The notes under the pieces were generated by a model that was not told the DNA's origin, did not search any database, and saw only the letters and a program-made list of their open reading frames with translations. Positions 11,764-22,098 of a stretch of 64,000 nt of DNA are shown piece after piece. The stretch comes from Samsoniella hepiali (Eukaryota; Ascomycota; Sordariomycetes; Hypocreales; Cordycipitaceae), in NCBI GenBank assembly GCA_001455915.2, contig LNDK02000024.1:1302001-1366000 (forward strand), given 5' to 3'. The position numbers and the translations under genes are program-made. Positions within the stretch are counted from its first letter, which is position 1. Each line of letters begins with the position of its first letter.

Positions 11764-14523
11764 ATGTCTAATCGGGCGGACAGTGTGTCGTGCGTCGACG
11801 CGGCCATTCTACACCCCAAGGGTGGAGAGCAGTGCCAAGCTTGGAAGCAGAGGCCATGTTCGTTGGACGAATGTGGTCAAAGGTGATTGGACTTGACAAG
11901 CAAAGGAAATAACGGTTTCATAATTTTGGACATGCTGGTGCAGACGTTTTTTACAAGATACGACTCGGGAGTTGGTGGCCAGGTCACTATCGCCAGGGCT
12001 TGGCGAGGTTAATAAGTATTGGTGTTCATGTTTATGGAGACTTGAAAGGGAGGAGGCAAAGGAGTAACAGAAGAAAATGTTGGAGAAAATAAAAGAGGAG
12101 GGTTATTGAAGGGGCTGAGAGGCGCTGATTACTACATTGTGTAATACTTTTTTAGGACTTTCTGTGTACAATTCATCTACGCGGCGCCTTTTGGCTTGGG
12201 GAGGGAGGGCTGGGATAGACGGCAAAATGGAAATGTAATAGATGATTTCTGCATCATTTGGAGACGTGCGTGATATACCGGTTTTAAAGCGGTGACGAGG
12301 CTCGGACGGAGACGGGTACGGGTGGCAGCCGAGAGTAGGTATATGGACCAATGGCTCCCGGCTGTGCAACCATGTTAGACAGGTGCGACAATGGATGGGC
12401 TTGTGTTGCGTCGTGGGACAAGACCAAAACCCAGACCAGGTTGACCCTGGCCAATTTTTGACGTAAGGCTAACTAGCAGTGGTGATTGTGTGTTGCATCG
12501 CGGGTGTGCCAGGAGACGAGTCACACGGAGCCTGCAGTTGTCACTCGTCACTAGGTAGGGCCAGACCAGAAAGCTGGGAAGCATCTATTTTGCGGAGGGG
12601 GTTGGTTGCTCATCGCTATTTCAATAAAGTACAACCACTTGGTATCCATCTTTGTAGACACGAGGGCGGCCCCATGACGAGGAGACGTTCCGGGATCAAG
12701 TCGGTTTGGCTTCCTGGCGTTGGGGCGGCGCGGGCTGCCTCGCTTCTGATCGTGGTCTAAAAGCCCCTGCCGAGCTGTCGATCCAGTGCTGCAAGGCGGC
12801 CCTGGCTGGTTGGCTGGCTCACAGGAACCGGCCCTGTCTCTTCCTACCAAGGCTGACGGATAAACAAAAAGTGGGTGTGCCACACTGCTGAATAGATTAG
12901 AGTTGAAACATGAAAATGCAAAAGCAGAGATCACACGGCATGAAATGTTGGGCGCGTGTGAAAGCAGCCAGGCCCCCCCCCTGGCTGGCTCTTGGGACCA
13001 CTATTGGTGGAAGGGTTAGCGGCAGCCACAGAGCGGATTACAGGGGCGGGGGGCTAAAGTCTAGCTCCAGGGGTCCCGCCAGATGGCTGTTGTGCCTGAC
13101 AAGAAGAGACGAAGAAGGGGTTTGATGTCGAAGCTGTGTCTTGATATTGCCAGAAGAGAAAAAAAGAAGAGAAAAAAAGAAGAAAAAAAAAGAAGAAAAA
13201 AAAAGAAATCAAGTGAAACTCGTTACTGTAGAAGAGATGAAGCCTGTTCCGTTCTCACATGAAGAAGAAAATGTAGGAGATTGGCTGGCTGCTGTTCAAC
13301 CTCCTCTCTCATCGACGTTGGTGGTTCCCCCCCGCACCACCTTTACCCCCCCAGAATAGCACAAAAGAGAAAAAAAGCGGGAGATTGCGAGCGCCATGAT
13401 GCCACAATACAGCCTGGCCTTGTTGCTGGCTCCCGGCGCTTTTTTTTTTTTTTTTTGGTCGTAGTGATGGAAACAATAGGCTGCGGTCCCCGTGTAGCAC
13501 CAAGAGCAGTGGACCAATCCATCTCGCCCTCCCGTGTCCAATGCCTAGAGGTTCTCCAACGGGGCCAAAGGTACAGTCTACATGAGAGTGACATATGGAG
13601 CTGCTGGGAAAATCATAAAGGGCATTTGATATAAGCTTGTTTGGGCTGCGTCACACCCGCCAAAACGGCCTTATCCCCCCCTTCACTCTTATCCCCTCCT
13701 ATCTTTCTTCTTCTTCTTCTTCTTCTTCCTTTTCATTTCTTGTTACTTTGTACTCGCGGATTCTCCTGTCGTTTGTTTCTTTCTCCGTGTTTCCTGGCCG
13801 GACACTGCTCCTTTTACCATCTCTGTGTTTTCCATCTCGTGTGTCACGGCAGACCGTCGCCGACGTCGCTCTGCAGCCACTATAATACAACGCACGGGGG
13901 TGTGTTGCAGAAATTTTGTCCCCAAAGCCCATCTCTCCAGCCAAAAACTCCATCGACAATAAACAACTGATTTTTCCTTTTTTTTTTGATTTTATTGCTC
14001 GGCTTTGTTTGCGCCAAAGAGACCCGCCATCGCACATCTTGGCCCAAAGCAGTCTGAGCTGGTATTACCAGGGTTCGGCTGGTGTCTTGGTCGCCTCGCG
14101 CGCCGCCCGCATTTCTGCGCACCCCGCGTTCTCTCTCCTCCCCCTTGTTCAGCTCTTTTTCTCTTTCGCTCGCTCGCTCTCTTTCTGTCCCCCCCAAGTC
14201 GATTTTGGCCCTGCACATCAGCTGCAGCCCCCGAAACGAAACGAAACGAAACGAAACGAAAACTAAGCTCCTGATACCCGGCGACGAACAGCACGACCAT
14301 CAAGGCCTCTCTCTCTCTCTTGTTTTTTTTTGCCTCTCTTTTTATTATACCCATCATCATCATATCGGCGCAATCAATCTTTAACAACCGTCCCCCCCCA
14401 CGACGTTGCCAAGCGCTGGTCCGCTTTCTCCGTCCCCAACGTCCAACCTTACCGCCACCCACAGACGCCCGCCAAGCTCCTTGACCTGCTGCCGACGACG
14501 ACGACGACAACGCCGCCGCCATC
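11764..14523. other. Long intergenic region and 5' leader of the F-box gene
   Basis: About 2.8 kb has no supportable gene. It contains the 3' UTR of the elongase, a polypurine tract (about 13153-13206), a T17 run near 13441, a CT-rich block (about 13675-13760), a (CGAAA)6 microsatellite and a second CT-rich block close to the start codon at 14524. Small open frames here overlap on both strands and look random. Confidence 0.5.
14232..14261 (+). repeat. (CGAAA)6 microsatellite
   Basis: Six tandem CGAAA units lie in the probable 5' leader of the F-box gene, about 260 bp before its start codon. Confidence 0.9.
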
Positions 14524-16604
14524 ATGAGACTGCCCTTTCGCAAAAAGGACAAAAAGGGCAGCCTCCAGCTCGATGTGCCCCCCGAGTTTCGCCCCGCCGG
14601 CGCCGGCCAGATGCCCCAGTTCCCGCCCACGCGCGAGTCGGCATTGCAGCTCGCCCTCCTGCCCCCGGCCGTCTTGCAGCGCATCTTTGGCCACGTCTGC
14701 CCGCATGCTCGCGACGAGTCGTTTGACACGTGCGAGGAGAGCGCCCGCGACGACAACTGCGTCCTCTGCGACCTGCGCGACCTCTCCCACTGCGCCCAGG
14801 TCAGCCGTGCCTGGCGAATAGCCGCCATCCAAGTCCTGTGAGTTTGCTGCAGCCCTCCCCCCCGCCATAGCTATGCGCATGCTGCATGTGTGGCTCAAAC
14901 CGTGCCCCTCTGTCTTTCCAACATGGACCCCTAACGTTGCCCAGATACCACAGCATCCGCATCGAACCCGTACACTACTGCAAAATGGAGGCCTGGCTGG
15001 CCGAGCGCCGCAAAAAGACGGGCCGCTTCGACCGCAACGGCGTCCCCGAGGACACGGCCCAGGCGCGCCTCCGACTCCTGCGCCGCACCGTCCGCGACGA
15101 TCCTACCCGGATCGGCAAGCTCGTCCAGTACCTCAAGACGCCCTACATGCTGCGCGAGTTCTGCTACGTCGAGCTCGCCCAGACCATTGCCGTTCTGCCC
15201 GATCTGCACTACGTCGACCTCCCTGAGGGCATGTTCGCCGACGAGCCCGCCTACGCCACCCTGCGCCTCGAGGTCCAGGCCCGCTGCCCCAAGCTGCGCA
15301 AGATGTCCTACGTCGGCGGCTCCGAGCGGAGCTTTGCCCTGCTCGCCACCGGCCAGGTCTGGACCCGCCTGCAGGTCCTCGAGATCAAGCGCGTCAACAT
15401 TGACCCCGCCACCATGCGCAACGTCCTCGGCTGTCTGGTGAACCTGCGCGCCCTCAAGGTCAGCCAGACGGACAGCCTGTCCGACGAGGTCCTGCTCTCG
15501 ACCGAGGGCCTGCCCGCGCTGCCGCCGCTCGAGGAGCTGGTCCTCAAGGACACCCCGCGCGTCACCGCCGCCGGCCTCGTCGAGTATCTCGCCTGGGTCG
15601 AGACGCAGCAGGCGCTCAAGGTCCTGACCCTCAAGGACACGGGCGTGCAGCCCTCGGGCCTGGCCGACATTCTGACCATGGCCACGTCCCTGCGCACCCT
15701 CGCACTGCAGACCAAAATCTCCGAACCCCTGCCGCACAATGCCGGCATCCCGCCGCTCGCCTCGCGGTCCCTGCGCACGCTGCGCTTCGAAGTCTCGGGC
15801 CGCACCTCGTCCGCCCAGGACGCCAGCGCCGCCAACACCTACTACACATACGTTGCCAACTCGATCCTCTCCAGCAACCTGCCCCGCCTCCGCAAGCTCT
15901 TTGTCCACGACGAGTCCTTCCCCGACAAGCTGCAGACCGCCATGCCGGCCCCCGGCGGTGCGTTCAGCAGCGGCGGCGCGCGCCACCGTCACCAGAGCTC
16001 CTCCATGTCCTCGACCCGCGGCGCGCCCGCCCTGCGCGTCTCCCCACCGCCGCCATCCAGCACCAGCAGCCCTCCTCGACACGGCATGGCGAGCCCCGGC
16101 TACATTAGCAGCCCCATGGCCAGCCCCCGCGCGCGTGCCCGCTCTCCCGTCATGACCGGCCAGATGGCGCAGAACCGCCTCAGCTCCAACAATCCGTTTG
16201 CGCCCCAGCAGCAGCAGCAACCAACAGGCCGCGCGCCCATCCAAACCCTCGAGATCTTTACCAAGAGCGACGAGTTTGGCCAGTGGAACTTTGCCCGCGT
16301 CGACGCCGCCACGCAGAGGAGGCAGGCCACCAACGCCCCGGCTTCCGCGTCGCAGGCCGAGGCGTCGCGCCGCGAGAGCCACTACGGCCTCGCCGCCGAC
16401 GTCGAGGGCCAGGGCTGGGACCACGGCGCCGCCCGCCGCAGCGTCATGGTCGGCAACGCCGCCGGCGGCTTCCTGACCCTCCCCGGCGACGCGCCCTTTG
16501 CGCCCCCGCCCGACCTGCTCCCGCCCATGGCCCCGGGCTTCCTTGCGGGCGACGACTACAGACCACGCAGCAGCGGCGGCCAGTCGTCACGCATCCGCCG
16601 CTGA
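14524..16604 (+). CDS. F-box protein with leucine-rich-repeat-like central region
   Basis: Exons 14524-14837 and 14945-16604 join in phase (intron 107 bp) to give 657 residues. Residues about 38-105 resemble an F-box: LPPAVLQRIFGHVC, then LSHCAQVSRAWRIAAIQVLY spanning the splice junction. Between about 160 and 390 the protein has repeated Leu-rich units (LRALKVSQTDSLSDEVLL, LEELVLKDTPRVTAAGLVEYL, LKVLTLKDTGVQPSGLADIL), as in LRR F-box adaptors. The last 250 residues are Pro/Ser/Gln/Ala-rich and probably disordered. By family, it should bring substrates to an SCF ubiquitin ligase through Skp1; the substrate is unknown. A 497-codon antisense frame is a shadow of its biased codon use. Confidence 0.8.
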
Positions 16605-17713
16605 AGAAGACCACTAGCATCTTTCTTGTTTACCAAAAATAGCAAGCATTCATTGAGCAGCATATGGAGGATATATTTCTGTCTGTTTTAACGCCAACAA
16701 AAAGGCCACTGTTTTCTATTGTTGTTTGTTTTTCCTTTTAATTTTGATTTTTGCCGTGTGTAGCATGTGAAGATACCTTATAAATTTTTGTGCTTTTTGC
16801 GAGAGAGGACCCAAAGTCAGGGAAGAATGGACAAATCCCAACCAGGGACGGTAATGATGAAAAAAAGGCATGCATGGAATGTGATAAGCGAAAAAGGGAC
16901 AAATATGGGAATTCTTGGGATGGATGGATGGGACTTTGGGGCCGGACAGGGGAAAACAGGCTTTAAAACTGCCAATGGAAGGAAGAAGAACTTTCCCAGA
17001 GTTTGTTTTGTAATTAAACTCAATTTGATCTATATATTCATAATTCCTTAAAGGTTGATACTGGCATTTACTCACTTTGATCCCATCATACTCATATTGT
17101 CTGTCCATGATTTCAAATAGTCAAGACCGGTTATGTCCTCTAAGGTAATGTATTTTCGTCGGGTTTTTACCCAAGTTGATCCTATCGATACTCGTCATTT
17201 CAGTTTCGAAAGGTCGAGGCAGGCGACTTCGTACAGCCGGCTCTTTTGCTCACTTTGGTCTTGCGGCAATCACGTTTTCCAATCGTCGAGGCAGATGATG
17301 CTTTTTGTTCAGTCGAGTGTTTGCTCAATTTCACCCTATTATACTCGTAAATGTCTATACTCTCAAGTAGCCAAGACCGGTGCTGTTTTATAAGGTCAAG
17401 TCTTTTTGGTCTGGTATTACCCAATTTGATCCTGCGACAAATCATTGTTTCCAATGCTCGAGGCAGGTGCTGTTTCTTTCAGTCCAATGTCTGTTCAATT
17501 TCATCCTGTTATACTCCTTCCCGATGTTTCATAATTTCAAAACCTCTGTCCCAGGCAATGTGATGCCTTGGACATTTAGCTAGTCATTCCTCGTGCGCCA
17601 AACCCCGTCTGTTATCGTTTTTGGGTATCTATATCATGTCCCTCCACATGTTGTTGTCCTGTCTCATATAATTTTTTTTGTTCTTTTTCTGTTTGCCCGA
17701 ATGTTTGTTACAT
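16605..17713. other. Convergent intergenic region containing a degenerate repeat
   Basis: This lies between the stop codons of the F-box and Clr5-ankyrin genes. The first 450 bp are AT-rich without visible structure. The second half is a diverged tandem repeat listed separately. No gene is seen. Confidence 0.55.
17071..17545. repeat. Degenerate tandem repeat, about 75-100 bp units of two alternating types
   Basis: A core resembling CTCAATTTGATCCTATTATACTC recurs near 17071, 17167, 17250, 17322, 17409 and 17492. Two downstream flavours follow it. Type A has AGTCAAGACCGG or AGCCAAGACCGG (units at 17071 and 17322; 17492 is partial). Type B has TCGAGGCAGG or TCGAGGCAGA (units at 17167, 17250 and 17409). 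Copies are clearly related but diverged, so this is an old array. It lies immediately 3' of the Clr5-ankyrin gene, within or beyond its transcript end. Confidence 0.7.
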
Positions 17714-20307
17714 TCAAATTGCATACGATCCTAGCTGCGTCTGCAGCGTCTCGGTGCGCAGGCCCGTGCTGCTGTTGTGATTCTCCGCCGTCCACGGCTG
17801 GCCCTGCCGGGTCAGCATGTCCAGCGTGCCAAAGGCAGGCCTCTGCCTGGCCACCGCCTGCCACGGGAGGCGCGCCTCCAGGCGCGCCTGGAGGCACTGC
17901 CAGGCCATGTTGCCGTCGTGATCGAGCGCGTGCGCGTCTGCGCCCTGGTCGAGGAGCCACTGCACCGTGGCCTCGGCCGTGACTAGGTCCTGGTGGAGCG
18001 CCGCCGTCAAGTGCGGCGTCTCGCCACGGTCGTTAGTCGCGTGAATGTCGGCGCGGGCGTGAAGGAGCAGCGATGCAAACATCAGCCGCCACGGCCCCCA
18101 CGCGTGCCGCGCCGCGTGATGCAGCGGTGTGTCGCCGACGGCGTCCGTCGCGGCGGCCGAGGCGCCGTGGTAGAGGAGGATGCGCGCCACGGGCGTGCCG
18201 TCCGAGGACAGGCCGGCGAGCATGTGCAGCGCCGTCTCGCCCTTCTCCGTCGCCGCATTGACGTCGGCCCCCGCGGCGATGAGCCGTTGCACCTCGTCGC
18301 CGAGTAGCAGGCTCGCGGCCAGGTGCAGCGCCGTGGCCCCGGTCTCCGACACCACGCCGTCCGACACCTCTGCCGCCGCGACAAGCGTGGCCGCCGTCTC
18401 GACCGAGCGCGTGGCTTTCATGATCTGGCGAATCTCGGCGGCCCTGTGTATCAGCTCGTCAATGTCGAGCTCGGCACCGGTTGGCCGCCGGAGACAGACG
18501 CGGAGGACATCCGTGCGCCGGAAGCGCAGCGCTACCCACAGCACCTCATCCCTCCACAGTTTCGCGGTTATGACGCGGGCACGGTACAATAATGCTATGG
18601 CCTCGGCAACGCTTCTGCAGTCCCTGGTCCGCTTTATGTGCTCGGTGATGAAGCCGCGCAGCGTGCTGCGTGCCTGCGTGAGCAAGTCCCCCCTCGCGCC
18701 GCAGCGGCCCTCGGCGTCCACGTCGAGGCTGTGCAGCAGGAGCTGGCGAAAGATGGCGTCACGGCGGTGATGGAGCGCCGTGCATAGGATGCTGGTGTGT
18801 ATGCGCTGGGCAAATTTCGTCGCCTTGTCGCAGCGGCGCACAAGGTGCCGCACGACCGGGCCCTCATTGTGCTCGATGGCGAGCCTGAGGAGCGCGAGTA
18901 GCGACTGGTCCTTCATGTCCAAGTTGGGCTCTGTGCTGGCCAAGAGAAACTCGACGCCTTGCGTCGAAACGTTCGCCGAGGTATGCAGGTCGCCGCAGCC
19001 GCTGCATTGGGAAACCACATTGGTCATGAGTCTGCTCATGGCTGCCATTGGCTTTAGCTTCTCTTTGCCGCGCCACAGTTCCATGTCGGTGGCTGGCAGG
19101 TGAAGACAAGACAGCTCAGCCAGGTCGTCCGGGGTAAGCATGAGCTGCACTCTGCGTGTGTCGTCGGTTGTGCTCTGCCCGGTCTGGGCTGTGGCGTTGC
19201 TGGTCGCTCCATCCTGCATGTAATGATCAAAGGAACTGGTTGCCGTTGGTGCCCATGATGCGACGGCTTTATCGTGCGTGGCAGAGGATGAACCGCTTGG
19301 CCTGCTCCGTCTGCTAGATGTTAAGCTGGAGTCCGGCGGAGGCGTTTTGAAGTCCGGCGGAGGCGTTTTGAAGGTGATGTGCTCTGGTATCGGGTCTATA
19401 GTATTGTCACAGGTTATGATTAGTCTTTTGTTTCTCTTGTTCTCTGCCCAAAAAAATCACAGTAGCATGCGACAAGCAAATCGGCTTACAGGTAGGAACG
19501 TCGGCGCTCGTGGTATTGCGCATGTCTTTCATGAATCTCGTAATCTTTTGGGCGGCCACTGGCTGATTCCACACCTCAAACTCGGTGTCTTTACCCTCGT
19601 CTTGTTTGCGCTGCTGTTGAATCTGGGACATTATCTGCTTGTCTTCTGCGTTCACGTATTTGTGGACATGCCACTTCGTTCTCAGGCGACAGCGGTACTG
19701 TTTCTCGCTGTCCAATCCAAACAATGTCAAAAAGCACGACCACGATGGGATAGTGTGGGTTCGCTCACCTGGCATAAAAGCTGTGTTCGTCTTCCATGAA
19801 GCGAATAATCTCCTCGACTGTCTTGCCTTCCTCCGTATATAGAGCTATGATGGTCGGTTTTTGCCTATTCCACTCCTGTGGGCTTGGCTTCTTCGGCCGA
19901 GCCCGGCCGTCGTTGGCGCGGTTGTTGGACGCCATCGAATTTGCAGCACCTTCAGGTACATCAGGCTGTCTGTCTTGTGTATTTTCGGTGGGCTGCGTTT
20001 CTTCGATCGAGGGGGCAAGAGCGGATTCCCCAAAGCAGGTCAAATCACCGATGTCGGGCGCCATCGAATCTGCAGCACCTTCAGGTACATCGTGCACTCT
20101 GTATTGCGTATTCTCAGTCTGTTGCGTTGTTTCGATAGAGGAAGCAAAGGATTGCTCGAGTTCCTCTTGATCAGAAACAGTAGCAAAGGGGTAATCGAGA
20201 GGGTAAATACTTTGAGCGTTGTCGGCAACTGGAAAAAGTAACCAGTCGAGGTCGACCGGTCCGTCGTCCATTCCTGGGTCGTCCATGCTTAGGCCAGCAG
20301 AGAGCAC
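17714..20307 (-). CDS. Clr5-domain protein with C-terminal ankyrin repeats
   Basis: Exons 19769-20307, 19490-19707 and 17714-19395 join in phase (introns 61 and 94 bp) to give 812 residues. Residues about 141-200, rebuilt across intron 1, form a Clr5 domain: PSPQEWNRQKPTIIALY, then KTVEEIIRFM, FYASEKQYRCRLRTKW and HVHKYV. About 603-756 carry four or five ankyrin repeats (GATALHLAA, GETALHMLA, GDTPLHHAA and further). The acidic N-terminus contains a 43-residue tandem duplication, and exon 3 starts with a doubled FKTPPPD. Clr5 is named after a fission yeast silencing factor; in filamentous fungi the domain is common at the N-terminus of large repeat proteins of mostly unknown role. A nuclear or DNA-binding role is inference. 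No neighbour suggests a pathway. Confidence 0.85.
19931..20150 (-). repeat. Intragenic tandem duplication with 129 bp period in the Clr5-ankyrin gene
   Basis: The sequence around GCCATCGAATTTGCAGCACC at 19931 recurs at 20060. The encoded units both contain SIE-TQ-TENTQ, DVPEGAA and NSMA/DSMA. The period of 43 codons keeps the frame, so this is a recent in-frame duplication in the N-terminal acidic segment. Confidence 0.8.
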
Positions 20308-20848
20308 GTATAGTTGACAAATTTCCGTCCTTCTTCTGTTTTCTCCCTTTCTGCGTAGATGTACAGTTCACGACCCCGGAGCATGGGTCGGTGGGTAGTC
20401 GGTTTTTCTTATACTCGACCGATCGCGATGCCCAATCATGGCATGCAAGGTTGGGCCTGGGTATGTTTTGCAGCTTTCTGAACCTGGGCCGCCCGACACT
20501 TGAACAACGCAAGCCACGCCTGTCAAAACCTCCCGCAAAATATCCCTGCAAGCCACATGCGTCTGTCACTACCCGCCCAGAGGGCAATGCGTTTCTAGTT
20601 CCTGAATGGCTCAACGTCACCAATGTCTCAGTCAACTGGCACTGCCCCGTACTGCCAGTGCCCACGAGCTTCCGGATGCTGTTAGGGGAACAAAAAGGAC
20701 CACGGATACGTGCAACACGGCTACCGTTTTCCAGCGACAGATATTCCGCTACAATTGTACTTCTTTTAATGAGAATGTACAGCAGGGTACTATACTTACC
20801 GAATAATTTTATCATGTTTATTATATATTCTTAATAGTTGTTGAGGCT

Positions 20849-21330
20849 TCACAATGTATCAATTTCTCTGTACTGTGTCGATGGGTACCAGTAGTCTTCT
20901 TTGTACCCGCCGAGATGGTTGCCATCAAAGTCTGGACTTCCAGGGGTGTAGTATGCTGGCGTGGCGTCGCTGACGGAGAGATTAGTGCCATCACGCTGGC
21001 GTATCAGTGGATTGGGCATCACACAAACCACCCCCCGAATGACCAAAAAGACCTCTATTACCAGTATCGTCGGAGTGCCGGTGCTCCGCCCACTCGCCCA
21101 TGTCCGATCGTAGATACGCCCACTCTATCGGCCCAATCCATCCTGTTTCGATTGCTTTCGCTGTTTCTCCGCAGCAATCTGTTCTACCTTGACCACCTGC
21201 TCCATTGCGGTGACGTCCTCTACCTGGAGCTCGTAACAGCCTACGTCTTCCGTCGTGGCGGCTTCAAGAGCGAGGCTCCCTGCCCAGAATGTCCCCTTTT
21301 TTCGTAGCTTCTTGACAATTCTAGCCGATG
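20849..21330 (-). pseudogene. Possible relic of an unidentified gene's 3' end
   Basis: On the minus strand a protein-like frame of about 50 residues, rich in Glu/Gln/Lys (ending near EKQRKQSKQDGLGR), runs to a stop at about 21130. A second frame resumes near 21020 with a protein-like tail (SDATPAYYTPGSPDFDG, then YWYPSTQYREIDTL) and stops at 20849. No start or good intron joins them. It could be a decayed terminal exon pair or coincidence; I do not recognise the family. Confidence 0.2.
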
Positions 21331-21834
21331 CGGTAATGCATCACTTCGCATTGTGCCATTTATTTGTGGCCCCGGAAAAGCCGCACTTTGCTTTGTGAAG
21401 CAACGCACATACGCTGCTCTTCTTACCCCACCGATTTTCTACTTTAACATGCATTAGGACTTAATATGGGGCCAAGTGTTTCCGCGTAAATAAGGTACTT
21501 TTGCTTGTCCCCATCTCTTGGCTTGTGGCTGATTTGCCCACAAGTGGCAGCTGTCCTGGCCCGAGTATGGCACTCTGTTTACTACATGCTGAGTGAGGAG
21601 AGGTTGCCCAACGTGTTACACGGACGTATACAGCGGTGGGTTACACAAGAAAAGCGGTGATACAAAACGTACCTATACCACACGTTCAGAGTAGGTAGTT
21701 AGCGATCCCCCTACCCCGGAGGATAGTACGGCTAACGCTCTCCGTCAGCCCAGCCGTTTTTTGTGCAGGGGTTATTGTAGTACGAAGTAGTTCGCAAAGA
21801 TGAATCCGATTATTTGCTATCCTTGCTGCATGAA

Positions 21835-21908
21835 TGAATCCCTCCCGAGGACTTGGCCACCAACCTGCTGTATTAATGAATCCCCCTAGAGGACTTGGCC
21901 ACCAGCCT
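21835..21908. repeat. 42 bp tandem duplication, slightly diverged
   Basis: Two copies of a segment containing GAGGACTTGGCCACCA begin at 21835 and 21877. They are non-coding, in the spacer beyond the ABC transporter. Confidence 0.8.
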
Positions 21909-22098
21909 AAGAGACGAAGACAGCAGCGGCGAATGTTACGACGGCGGCCCAGCGCATTACTGGTAGGGGCAGTGAGTAGTTGCATCTTCCCAGTACGAGC
22001 CATGTATTGGTAGATTTTGATTCGTTGACTGCGGCCAAGACCTTCTCGACTCTCCTAGTCGGACCACTGAACCCAGCGATGCCCCTGTCATCGGGCGC

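Larger units (their letters stand above)
20308..22098. other. Intergenic region upstream of the Clr5-ankyrin gene and downstream of the ABC transporter gene
   Basis: About 1.8 kb. It should hold the promoter of the Clr5-ankyrin gene next to 20307 and the transporter 3' UTR near 22098. A possible gene relic (20849-21330) and a 42 bp duplication (21835-21908) are listed separately. The open frames at 20171-20834 overlap on both strands and are not credible genes. Confidence 0.45.

Noticed and set aside
14931..16424. 497-codon antisense open frame across the F-box gene
   Set aside because: It is the exact shadow of a gene with GC-rich third positions, has Gly/Ala/Arg-rich low-complexity translation and no motif.
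20171..20834. Frames of 214 (-) and 147 (+) codons upstream of the Clr5-ankyrin gene
   Set aside because: The minus frame overlaps exon 1 of that gene in another frame and the two overlap each other; the region is better read as promoter.
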